From Chitinophagaceae bacterium (GTDB lineage: Bacteria > Bacteroidota > Bacteroidia > Chitinophagales > Chitinophagaceae), in NCBI GenBank assembly GCA_030151745.1, contig JASLDA010000151.1, forward strand, positions 1-7,548: a DNA stretch of 7,548 nucleotides, in the 5' to 3' direction. A program made the position numbers and the translations under genes. The notes under the pieces were generated by a model, which made no database searches, was not told the DNA's origin, and saw only the letters and a list, made by a program, of their open reading frames with translations. Position 1 is the first letter of the stretch. Every line of letters starts with the position of its first letter. Of the stretch, positions 1-5,844 are shown one piece after another.

Positions 1-1
1 C

Positions 2-82
2 TATCGCCCGCATGCCTACTACAGTCATCGTCCCCACCATTACCACGGCCCCCGGCATCATCACCGCGGCTATTGGAGATAA
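2..82 (+). CDS. 3' end of a gene with a His/Tyr/Arg-rich C-terminal tail (partial)
   Basis: Frame +2 is open from the left edge to a TAA at 80-82 and encodes 26 residues, of which 8 are His, 5 Tyr and 5 Arg, ending in GYWR. The composition is too biased to be chance non-coding reading. Similar basic, aromatic, histidine-rich tails occur on small secreted or envelope proteins of Bacteroidota, and such a tail could bind metal or polyanions, but that is inference. The start and any folded domain lie outside the window, so no function can be given. The gene is followed by the hairpin at 132-166 and converges on the glutathione peroxidase gene, which supports this being its real 3' end. Confidence 0.6.
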   Translation, partial: YRPHAYYSHRPHHYHGPRHHHRGYWR

Positions 83-98
83 GGCGATGCAGGTTGCA

Positions 99-198
99 GA
101 CTGACGATTTAAGATCTTAGATTGTACGAAAGAAGAAGCCCGCAGTCATTGACTACGGGCTTCTTCACAATCTTAAATCTTCAGTCTTAATCTCGAAT
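99..198. repeat. Degenerate heptamer repeat array flanking a terminator hairpin
   Basis: Left of the hairpin, 99-126 reads as four consecutive 7-base units starting with GA (GACTGAC, GATTTAA, GATCTTA, GATTGTA). Right of it, 171-198 reads as four units in the opposite sense (TCTTAAA, TCTTCAG, TCTTAAT, CTCGAAT). The two arms are therefore inverted relative to each other: 167-186 pairs with 99-125 apart from one mismatch and a 7-base insertion, which is exactly one repeat unit. The array lies between two convergent genes and contains no ORF. Confidence 0.6.
132..166. terminator. Bidirectional intrinsic terminator hairpin between convergent genes
   Basis: An 11-base perfect stem (GAAGAAGCCCG at 132-142, CGGGCTTCTTC at 156-166) encloses a 13-base loop, which itself can pair AGT with ACT. 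It sits between the stop of the upstream + strand gene (82) and the stop of the - strand peroxidase gene (205). The arms end in TTCTTC on the + strand and, symmetrically, TTCTTTC on the - strand. These are pyrimidine-rich rather than pure T tracts, so it can plausibly serve both genes. Confidence 0.75.
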
Positions 199-204
199 CC
201 CGCT

Positions 205-750
205 TCACCTGCCGATGGCCCGCAGCAGCTCTGCGCTTTCCGGCGTCACTTTCGACGCGTAGCTGCCGATCAGGTGCCCCTGTTCATCGATCAGGAATTT
301 GTGGAAATTCCATTCCACCTCGTTGTCCTGGAAGCCATTCCGGGATTTTTCCGTCAGCCAGTGATAGATCGGGGCCATATCGCTGCCTTTCACGGAAATC
401 TTGGCCGCCATAGGAAAGCTGACGCCGTAGTTTTTCTGGCAGAAGGCTCCGATCTCCTCGTTCGTTCCCGGTTCCTGGGCGCCGAAGTTATTGGCCGGGA
501 AACCCACGATCACCAGCTTGTCCTTGTGCGTCCGGTACAGGTCCTCCAGGCCTGCGTACTGCGGAGTATAGCCGCATTTGGATGCGGTGTTGACAATCAG
601 GATCTTTTTGCCCTTGAAATCGGCAAAATCGATGGTTCCCCCGCTCAGGGCCGGGACCTTGAAATCGTAGATGTTCATTTGTGTACTTGATTTTTCCTTG
701 GGGCTGAAAAACAGCAGGCATTTCAGCAGAATCAGCGTTGCGATGCTCAT
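205..750 (-). CDS. Glutathione peroxidase family thiol peroxidase (Cys type)
   Basis: Reduces hydrogen peroxide and organic hydroperoxides; bacterial Cys-type members usually take electrons from thioredoxin rather than glutathione. Numbered from the ATG at 750 (181 residues), the fold starts near residue 26. The peroxidatic Cys59 lies in NTASKCGYT, where selenoenzymes have Sec. The catalytic Gln92 is in FGAQEPG and Trp147-Asn148 are in EWNFHKF, so the Cys/Gln/Trp/Asn tetrad is complete. Cys104 in FCQKNYGVSFP matches the resolving cysteine of yeast Gpx3-type enzymes, which favours thioredoxin as reductant. A hydrophobic stretch (residues 1-15) precedes the domain and may be a signal peptide or anchor, although no clear cleavage site follows. 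The frame extends upstream to a TTG at 768, and an internal ATG (residue 25) would give a cytosolic form. I chose 750 because a TAATTTTG -7 box overlaps the TTG. The gene is monocistronic and divergent from mgtE. Confidence 0.92.
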   Translation of the reverse strand: MSIATLILLKCLLFFSPKEKSSTQMNIYDFKVPALSGGTIDFADFKGKKILIVNTASKCGYTPQYAGLEDLYRTHKDKLVIVGFPANNFGAQEPGTNEEIGAFCQKNYGVSFPMAAKISVKGSDMAPIYHWLTEKSRNGFQDNEVEWNFHKFLIDEQGHLIGSYASKVTPESAELLRAIGR

Positions 751-765
751 GTCGGAAGATTTGAT

Positions 766-773
766 CAAAATTA
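766..773 (-). promoter_or_regulatory. Candidate -7 box for the glutathione peroxidase gene
   Basis: On the - strand this reads TAATTTTG, an exact match to the Bacteroidota sigma-A -7 consensus TAnnTTTG. It would place transcription start about 10 bases before the ATG at 750. No TTG-like -33 element is visible at the expected distance, so the call rests on the -7 box and its position. Confidence 0.4.
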
Positions 774-808
774 TGCCCCGGCGCGGGCCTCAGGGGCTCC
801 GGCTGCCC

Positions 809-816
809 TAATTTTG
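809..816 (+). promoter_or_regulatory. Candidate -7 box for mgtE
   Basis: On the + strand this reads TAATTTTG, again an exact TAnnTTTG match, about 50 bases before the mgtE start. It is the same octamer as the divergent peroxidase box. A -33 TTG is not visible upstream. I see no Mg2+-sensing riboswitch in the roughly 45-base leader, which is too short to hold one. Confidence 0.4.
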
Positions 817-868
817 CGCCGCAAACCGAATTGTTCACCGGATATGATCGACCAGCCTCCTTCAAAGA

Positions 869-2251
869 ATGACATTACGCGAAATCCGGAACCGTTTGCG
901 CGCACGGGATATGCGCTCCATGTTCAGCCGCGGCGCGAGCAGCGCCCCCCAGCAGCTCCATGCCTCCGATAAGGCCCGCATCCTGGAGGCCCTGGACCCG
1001 GAGGAGGCGCTCCCCGCCTTCACGGCCCTGGGCGACGAGCAGCTCGAGGTCTTCCCTTACCTGAGCATCGAGCTCCAGCGGGACATCATCGACCAGCTGC
1101 CCCGGGCACGGGTATCGGCCATCCTCAACGCCCTTTCCTCCGACGACCGCACCGCACTCTTCTATTCCTTCGAGGACGAGGAGCTGCCGCAATATCTCGC
1201 CTTCCTCAACCCGGAAAACGAAAGCACGACGAACGATCTGCTGGAATATCCGGAAAACAGCGTGGCGATGCTGGTAGACACAGGCTATGCCACCGTGCAG
1301 CAGGATATGACCGTGGCCGAGGCTATCACGCACCTGCGGCATAACCTGAAGGACAACGAGGCGGCCGACGTGTTTTTCATCATCGACGATGCAGGATACC
1401 TGGTCGACGATATGCCGATCCGCCGGTTGGTGCTCTGCGAGCCGGATAAGACGATCCGCGAGCTCATGGACGGCTTTTACGTGACCCTGCAGCTCACCGA
1501 CACGAAGGAAGACGCCATTTCCCGCTTCAAGGAATACGACCGCGTGGTGCTGCCCGTAGTAGACGAGCAGAACAAGATGCGCGGCGTGGTGACGATAGAC
1601 GACGTCCTGGATGCCGCAGAAGAGCAGGACACCCGCGAGATGCAGCAATTCGGCGGTATGGAGTCCCTGGACTACCCGTACACGGAGACGGCGCTCTCGA
1701 CACTGATCCGCAAGCGCGCTGGCTGGCTCGTCATTCTCTTCTTCAGCGAGATGCTCACGGCCTCGGCAATGGGCTATTTCGCTACCGAAATCGAGCGGGC
1801 CTATGTGCTGGCCCTGTTCGTGCCCCTGATCATCAGCTCCGGCGGCAACAGCGGATCCCAGGCCGCGACGCTCATCATCAGGGCCATGGCCCTGAAGGAG
1901 GTAAACGTCCGCGACTGGTGGTATATCATGCGCCGGGAGATCCTGTCCGGCCTGGTGCTCGGCCTCATCCTGGGCGCTATCGGCTTCGTACGGATCGTGG
2001 TCTGGCAAAAGCTGCACTGGTACGATTACGGAGCTTACTGGTTGCCGCTGGCCGCAACCGTCGCCTTTTCGCTGATCGGCATCGTGCTCTGGGGCACACT
2101 CAGCGGCTCCATGATCCCGCTCATCCTGAAAAAGTGCCGGCTGGACCCCGCCACCTCTTCCGCTCCTTTCGTCGCCACCCTGGTGGACGTTACCGGTCTG
2201 ATCATTTACTTTACCGTCGCCGCGCTCATTCTCAGCGGCACCCTTCTTTAA
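869..2251 (+). CDS. mgtE: Magnesium transporter MgtE
   Basis: Inner-membrane Mg2+ channel/transporter of the MgtE family. The 460 residues match the usual length of about 450 and the usual order. A helical MgtE N domain spans roughly residues 35-135 and includes the LLEYPE motif at its end. Two CBS domains span about 137-195 and 200-255 and act as the cytosolic Mg2+ sensor in characterised members. A connecting plug-helix segment with QFGGMESLDYPY follows, then five membrane segments (about 286-303, 309-327, 358-378, 390-412, 435-457). The pore signature SSGGNSGSQ lies at 323-331. Asp440 in LVDVTGLIIYF corresponds to the pore Asp that binds Mg2+ in the Thermus protein. The ATG at 869 gives a normal N-terminus. 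It is first in a + strand cluster, with only 18 bases to the next gene. The first CBS domain has LVDTGY where many homologues have an MTPxY-like motif. Confidence 0.96.
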   Translation: MTLREIRNRLRARDMRSMFSRGASSAPQQLHASDKARILEALDPEEALPAFTALGDEQLEVFPYLSIELQRDIIDQLPRARVSAILNALSSDDRTALFYSFEDEELPQYLAFLNPENESTTNDLLEYPENSVAMLVDTGYATVQQDMTVAEAITHLRHNLKDNEAADVFFIIDDAGYLVDDMPIRRLVLCEPDKTIRELMDGFYVTLQLTDTKEDAISRFKEYDRVVLPVVDEQNKMRGVVTIDDVLDAAEEQDTREMQQFGGMESLDYPYTETALSTLIRKRAGWLVILFFSEMLTASAMGYFATEIERAYVLALFVPLIISSGGNSGSQAATLIIRAMALKEVNVRDWWYIMRREILSGLVLGLILGAIGFVRIVVWQKLHWYDYGAYWLPLAATVAFSLIGIVLWGTLSGSMIPLILKKCRLDPATSSAPFVATLVDVTGLIIYFTVAALILSGTLL

Positions 2252-2269
2252 CGATACTATCCAGCAGCC

Positions 2270-2614
2270 ATGAAACACTATCAGAGCATCGCCCTCGCCG
2301 CCCTTTTCGCCCTCGCGGCCTGCGGCCCCTCCCGCAAGGAACGAATCAAGCAGCGGCTGCTGGACAAATGCGTCAGCCAGGCCGCGTCCGGGGGCCGGGC
2401 TCCCGATGCGAAGATGCAGGGCTTCATCAAGGAATACTGCAGCTGCCTCATGGACAAGTTCGAAGCCAACCTGAGCGCCGACGAGCTTGATTCGCTGGAC
2501 AGGATGAAAGACCCCGGCGGCCATTCCGAGATCTACCAGCGCCTTTCGCCCCTGGTCGAGCAATGCGCCGCCGACGAGCAGGAAAAGATCCGCAAAGCCG
2601 GCGCAGAACGCTGA
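2270..2614 (+). CDS. Small lipoprotein with a CxC motif and four non-lipid cysteines, function unknown
   Basis: The 114-residue product begins with a lipoprotein signal peptide: MKHYQ, a hydrophobic stretch of Ala, Leu and Phe, then lipobox LAAC with Cys18 as the expected lipidated residue. After a basic stretch (SRKERIKQR) come Cys34, Cys57-Ser-Cys59 and Cys99, spaced through a mostly helical, charged domain. Four cysteines in a mature extracytoplasmic protein suggest two disulfides or a metal site. Small secreted proteins with a CxC flanked by two further cysteines, of the form C...YCxC...C, occur in Bacteroidota and Proteobacteria, but I know no established function. It starts 18 bases after mgtE and ends 35 bases before the YiiX-like gene, so co-transcription is likely. 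A C-terminal stretch rich in Lys, Glu and Arg follows Cys99. Confidence 0.85.
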   Translation: MKHYQSIALAALFALAACGPSRKERIKQRLLDKCVSQAASGGRAPDAKMQGFIKEYCSCLMDKFEANLSADELDSLDRMKDPGGHSEIYQRLSPLVEQCAADEQEKIRKAGAER

Positions 2615-2649
2615 GCCGGCATCATACAGCACGTTTTCAGCAAGCTTCT

Positions 2650-3276
2650 ATGCACCGCGTATTCTGTTTCCTGCTATTGCTCAGCCTGCCCGGGACCGTA
2701 AAGGCCCAGCTGAAGGAAGGCGATATCCTGTTCCAGTTCATTCCCTGCGGCCCCCTCTGCGACGCGATAGTCGCGACGACTCCCTGCGCAGAGGATCATC
2801 CCTTCAATCATTGCGGCATCCTCCTGCTGCAGGGCGACTCGGTCCTGGTACTGGAGGCGATCGGCAGGGAGGTGCATACGACACCGCTGGCGGCGTTCCT
2901 GAAGCGCGATACGGGGCAAACGGTCTATATCGGACGCCTGAAAGGAGCATCGGACGCGGAGCTTGCCGCCGATCTGGCCAGGGCGAAGGCACTCAGGGGC
3001 CGGCCCTACGACGATGTCTACCTGCCCGGGGACTCGGCCCTGTATTGCTCGGAGCTGGTGTACGAATCGTACTACAGGAACGGGAAAAGGCTGTTTCAGC
3101 CCGAGCCCATGAGCTTTAAATCCGCCGGCGGACAGACATTCCCCGGCTGGATCGATCATTACCGGGAACTGGGGCGCGATATTCCGGAAGGCCTGCCCGG
3201 CACGAATCCATGCGGGCTTTCCCGCGACCCGGCGATAGAGCTCCTCCGGCTCAGGAAGGATCAGCTGGCCCCTTAG
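2650..3276 (+). CDS. Secreted YiiX/YaeF-like permuted papain-fold hydrolase
   Basis: A 208-residue member of the YiiX/YaeF group (permuted NlpC/P60 papain-like fold, Peptidase_C92 type). The start is the ATG at 2650, because it gives a signal peptide (MHRVF, a Leu-rich core, cleavage near AQ at 19-20); the frame is open further upstream but encodes only basic filler. The family landmarks appear in permuted order: GDILFQ (24-29), the likely catalytic His54 in FNHCGIL, a conserved Glu69 in VLEAIG, and the nucleophile Cys133 in LYCSELVYESY. The tail IPEGLPGTNPCG (178-189) resembles the C-terminal segment of YiiX homologues. Related enzymes are thought to cleave amide or ester bonds in peptidoglycan or lipids, but the substrate here is not predictable. 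Extra cysteines at 33, 37, 46, 55 and 188 are notable for an exported protein. It is probably the last gene of the mgtE cluster and is followed by a hairpin. Confidence 0.88.
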   Translation: MHRVFCFLLLLSLPGTVKAQLKEGDILFQFIPCGPLCDAIVATTPCAEDHPFNHCGILLLQGDSVLVLEAIGREVHTTPLAAFLKRDTGQTVYIGRLKGASDAELAADLARAKALRGRPYDDVYLPGDSALYCSELVYESYYRNGKRLFQPEPMSFKSAGGQTFPGWIDHYRELGRDIPEGLPGTNPCGLSRDPAIELLRLRKDQLAP

Positions 3277-3283
3277 TTCCAGG

Positions 3284-3305
3284 CCGGTGCCGAATACGGC
3301 TCCGG
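3284..3305. terminator. GC-rich hairpin between convergent genes, possible bidirectional terminator
   Basis: CCGGTGCCG (3284-3292) and CGGCTCCGG (3297-3305) pair over nine positions with one T-T mismatch around the tetraloop AATA. The hairpin fills most of the 31-base gap between the stop of the YiiX-like gene (3276) and the stop of the opposing gene (3308). There is no T tract on either side, so this is a weaker candidate than the hairpin at 132-166. Confidence 0.45.
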
Positions 3306-3307
3306 GG

Positions 3308-3607
3308 CTAATTCAGCGAAAAATCGGGCAGCCCCGCCGGCATCATGTTATGGAACAGCAGGGGCTGGCACATGACGTCCATGAAATACGGGTGCATGGG
3401 GAAGGATGCGATCAGCTCCAGGGCCGCCTGCTCGTCGTTGGCCACCACAACGCACCATAGCGCCGTGCGCAGCTGCGATAAACTGTAGCTCAGCAGCTTG
3501 CCTTCGAGGAACAGCTGGTTCACCCGCGCCCGTTGGGCAGGAACGGCAGCGGCCATCTCGTCTGAGAAGGCCGCCGGCAATTCTATCTGGAACATGTATG
3601 CTGTCAT
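3308..3607 (-). CDS. Muconolactone delta-isomerase-like / YCII-related small protein
   Basis: A 99-residue soluble protein that looks like a ferredoxin-like alpha/beta domain of the muconolactone delta-isomerase and YCII-related type. The landmarks are an N-terminal strand MFQIELP, VPAQRARVNQLFLEGKL at 22-38 (helix and turn typical of the isomerase-like family), a strand around LWCVVVA (50-56), then DEQAALELIASFP (58-70) and a closing strand near PLLFHN. Such domains form dimers or larger assemblies, and most members are uncharacterised. No aromatic-degradation genes are nearby, so muconolactone itself is an unlikely substrate. The frame is open to a TTG at 3628, but a TACCTTTG -7 box covers that TTG, so I chose the ATG at 3607; a second ATG at 3595 is possible. 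It lies 52 bases downstream of the 704-residue secreted protein gene on the same strand and seems to have its own promoter. Confidence 0.8.
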   Translation of the reverse strand: MTAYMFQIELPAAFSDEMAAAVPAQRARVNQLFLEGKLLSYSLSQLRTALWCVVVANDEQAALELIASFPMHPYFMDVMCQPLLFHNMMPAGLPDFSLN

Positions 3608-3625
3608 ATACGGACCGGGGCTATT

Positions 3626-3633
3626 CAAAGGTA
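3626..3633 (-). promoter_or_regulatory. Candidate -7 box for the muconolactone-isomerase-like gene
   Basis: On the - strand this reads TACCTTTG, an exact match to TAnnTTTG. It lies in the 52-base gap between two same-strand genes and would start transcription about 10-15 bases before the ATG at 3607. No -33 TTG is seen at the usual distance. It suggests this gene can be expressed independently of the large gene upstream. Confidence 0.45.
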
Positions 3634-3659
3634 CGCCACCCAGTCCGTTGCAGCGTCTA

Positions 3660-5774
3660 TCATCGTATCAAGGTAACGTTCCCGGACTTCGTGAACCGGT
3701 CGCCAAGCTCGCAGTAACCATCGACTTCCCAGACATAGACGCCGAAGGGCGCAGGGTTGCCGTTGTAGTTGCCGTCCCAGCCCTTGTTCGGATCCGTGGT
3801 GCTGAACATTTCCTTGCCCCAGCGGTCGAAGATGCGGAAGTAGTTCAGCTTCACGATCTGCTTATTGATAAGGCCGAAGCGGGTGCTTTCCCCGCGACTG
3901 CTCTGCGGGACGAATGCGTTCGGCAGGTTGATGCCGGAGCAGACCACGCGGACGTTCACGGTGTCGATGTCCACGCAGCCAAGGGTATTCGTCACCTGCA
4001 GGTAATAGGTAAAGTTATTCCGGGGGTTGACCGTCGGATTCAGGCTGAACGGGTTGTCCATGAAATCGGTCGGGAACCACTGGTAGCTGTACTGGGAGCC
4101 GAGGTATGTATTGGCGCCGCCGATCACGGTCTTGCCGCCATCCGCGATGGTGCGGTCCGGGCCGGCGTCGGCAAACACATTGCTCACATCGATCCTGATA
4201 TTGGTATCGACGACGCAGCCATCGGGGAAGGGAATGCGCACCAGGTAATTCGTGGTCTGCCGGGGATAGGCGTAGATATTGATGCCCTGCGTATCCGTGA
4301 GGTTATAGTTCGGGCTGAAGAAGTAATCGAGAGCATACTGAGACGCGACCTGGAGATGTACGGTATCTCCCAGGCAGATGAGCGTATCGTGCTGCATGAT
4401 CAGCGGCGGAACGTGGCGCACGAAGATCTGCTTGCACTCCGTCTGCATATTCGGGCGGCCTTCGTTTACGATCAGGTTGATGTTGTAGATACCGGCGGTG
4501 TCGTAGTGGAAGACCGGCGGCTGCGCCAGGTTCGAGGAAGGCCTGTCAGCTTTCGTGCACTGCGGGAACAGCGCGCGGCTGAGCGAGTTATCGCCCTTAT
4601 TGGTCACGAAGAAATACACCGAATCGCGGTCCCGGATAACATTGCTGATATCCGTAGGCTCGTTGAACGTACCGGTATTGGCATAGGCCGTGTTGAAGCT
4701 CCAGCTGCCGCTGATGGACGGCACGTTGAAGCGAAGCACGGAGTCCGGGTCGGGGCTGGGAAGACCGTTGTTGGCCACGTACGCATACCAGCCGCCGCAA
4801 TCCCGGGTGATGGAGATCGAGGTCGGGCCTGAAAGCCGGGTGGTCTGGGGGTTGGGGCCGCCCGTCGAGATCGAGGAGGCGCCGGTAGCCAGGGCAGCCG
4901 CCGGGTTGTTCGACAGGCTTGCGCCGAACGAAAGCCGGGAGATGGTGGCGCCCCCGTTGACATTCGCGGGAGGATTCGGCGGATAGGTATTGGGGATGAA
5001 GAAATACCAGTTGCCCTGGTAGAAAACGGCGGCGATATCCCGGGGCTGGCTCAGGCCGCCTTGGTTCCCCGTGCTGGCGAACGTAACGACGTTGGCGGTC
5101 GGCGTCCGGGAGATGTTGTTGCCGAAATTGAAGCGGATCAGCCGGTTATCGGCGGTGTTTACCACGAAACCGTAGTAGACGGGGCCCTGCTTCGCGACGA
5201 AAATGCCGCGGGGGTCGTTCATAAGGTTGCCGGGATTGCCCATGCGCACGCCGTTCGGCTTGTTGGCAAGCGTCGCTCCGAAGTCGAAGCGGGACAGCGT
5301 AGAGGTGGCGGCGCCGCCCGTACCGCCGCACATGAACAGGTACCATTTGCCGCTGTCGCGGGTCAGGTACAGGGAAACCGGGCCGGGGGAAACCGCATCG
5401 TCCAGGTTCCCGAAATTGGTCACCGTGGGGGTATTGCTCAGACTCTTTCCGTAGTTCAGGCGGATCAGCTCGGTATTGCCGGTATTCACCACGAACCCAT
5501 AGAAGTTCCCGTTATCGTCCTTCTCGAGAACGATCCCGCTGGGTTCGTTGAACGAGAACGAGCTGCCGAGGTTCTCGGCCTGCGGCGTATTGTTCAGATA
5601 GCCGGAGCAAAAGCCCCAGTAATAGCTGTCCGCATTCATTACCTGCGGACGGATACGCACTTCCTGACCGACGCAAACTGTGTCAGTCTCAAGCTCAAAC
5701 AGTGTATTTTGAGCCCGGACGGAAGCCGGCAGTACTTGAAGCAACAACAGCGCCAGGAGTAGGCATTTTCTCAT
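3660..5774 (-). CDS. Secreted beta-propeller/PKD protein with type B T9SS C-terminal sorting domain
   Basis: A 704-residue exported protein starting at the ATG at 5774, which gives a clear signal peptide (MRKC, a Leu-rich core, cleavage near AQ at 21-22); a TTG further upstream only adds unlikely residues. Residues about 51-403 hold six repeats of roughly 45-55 residues, each with a Pro-x-x-Ile strand, a (W/F)Y strand and an L-x-R-x-x-FG tail, as in a beta-propeller. Residues about 407-612 look like two or three PKD/Ig-like modules, the last starting at FADAGPDRTIADGG and ending at TVNVRV. Residues 614-704 are a gliding-motility-associated (CHU_C) domain with NLPNAFVP, FDRWG (649-653), GWDG (665-668) and GVYVW (678-682), the signal for export by the type IX secretion system. 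The usual NGDG-type motif after NAFVP is replaced by QSSRGEST. Similar repeat proteins are known in Bacteroidota without an assigned role; adhesion or surface binding is only a guess. Confidence 0.9.
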   Translation of the reverse strand: MRKCLLLALLLLQVLPASVRAQNTLFELETDTVCVGQEVRIRPQVMNADSYYWGFCSGYLNNTPQAENLGSSFSFNEPSGIVLEKDDNGNFYGFVVNTGNTELIRLNYGKSLSNTPTVTNFGNLDDAVSPGPVSLYLTRDSGKWYLFMCGGTGGAATSTLSRFDFGATLANKPNGVRMGNPGNLMNDPRGIFVAKQGPVYYGFVVNTADNRLIRFNFGNNISRTPTANVVTFASTGNQGGLSQPRDIAAVFYQGNWYFFIPNTYPPNPPANVNGGATISRLSFGASLSNNPAAALATGASSISTGGPNPQTTRLSGPTSISITRDCGGWYAYVANNGLPSPDPDSVLRFNVPSISGSWSFNTAYANTGTFNEPTDISNVIRDRDSVYFFVTNKGDNSLSRALFPQCTKADRPSSNLAQPPVFHYDTAGIYNINLIVNEGRPNMQTECKQIFVRHVPPLIMQHDTLICLGDTVHLQVASQYALDYFFSPNYNLTDTQGINIYAYPRQTTNYLVRIPFPDGCVVDTNIRIDVSNVFADAGPDRTIADGGKTVIGGANTYLGSQYSYQWFPTDFMDNPFSLNPTVNPRNNFTYYLQVTNTLGCVDIDTVNVRVVCSGINLPNAFVPQSSRGESTRFGLINKQIVKLNYFRIFDRWGKEMFSTTDPNKGWDGNYNGNPAPFGVYVWEVDGYCELGDRFTKSGNVTLIR
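4566..5558 (-). repeat. Six protein-level propeller repeats within the secreted protein gene
   Basis: The encoded repeats begin near residues 76, 130, 188, 244, 317 and 373. Each runs Pro-x-x-Ile/Leu, then a (W/F)Y-x-(F/Y) strand, then L-x-R-x-x-(F/Y)G-x-x-(L/I) and an N-x-P turn. The third repeat shows all elements clearly: DPRGIFV, VYYGFVVN, LIRFNFGNNIS, RTPTANV. The sixth stops after SLSRALF and lacks the tail. The repeats have diverged at DNA level, so recent duplication is not indicated. Confidence 0.7.
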
Positions 5775-5805
5775 AAACAGTATGTGTGGATGGCGTTCCA
5801 GTGGG

Positions 5806-5834
5806 CTAATATAACCAATCGGGGAACAATTCAA
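5806..5834 (-). promoter_or_regulatory. Candidate promoter of the secreted propeller protein gene
   Basis: On the - strand a TTG (5834-5832) is followed after 18 bases by TATATTAG (5813-5806), which matches five of the six fixed positions of TAnnTTTG. The spacing suits the -33/-7 pair of Bacteroidota promoters. Transcription would begin about 25 bases before the ATG at 5774. Confidence 0.4.
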
Positions 5835-5844
5835 GGTCAAAGGC

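Noticed and set aside
568..582. Possible selenocysteine codon at the peroxidase active site
   Set aside because: The codon at the peroxidatic position reads TGC on the - strand, so it is Cys and not a recoded TGA.
2597..2620. GCCGGC repeated as an inverted pair around the lipoprotein stop codon
   Set aside because: A 6-base self-complementary word separated by 12 bases is expected in GC-rich DNA, there is no T tract, and the downstream gene is probably co-transcribed.
875..2632. 585-codon open frame on the - strand opposite mgtE and the lipoprotein gene
   Set aside because: It is in register with mgtE and the lipoprotein gene, so it stays open merely because these GC-rich genes avoid TTA, CTA and TCA codons. 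Its translation has low-complexity composition and no recognisable domain.
3498..4832. 444-codon open frame on the + strand opposite the propeller protein gene
   Set aside because: It is in register with the real - strand gene and has no domain signal; it also runs across the 3' end of one gene and into the next without any start context.
5061..5762. 233-codon open frame on the + strand opposite the propeller gene's 5' part
   Set aside because: Another in-register antisense shadow; the - strand reading has a signal peptide and ordered repeats.
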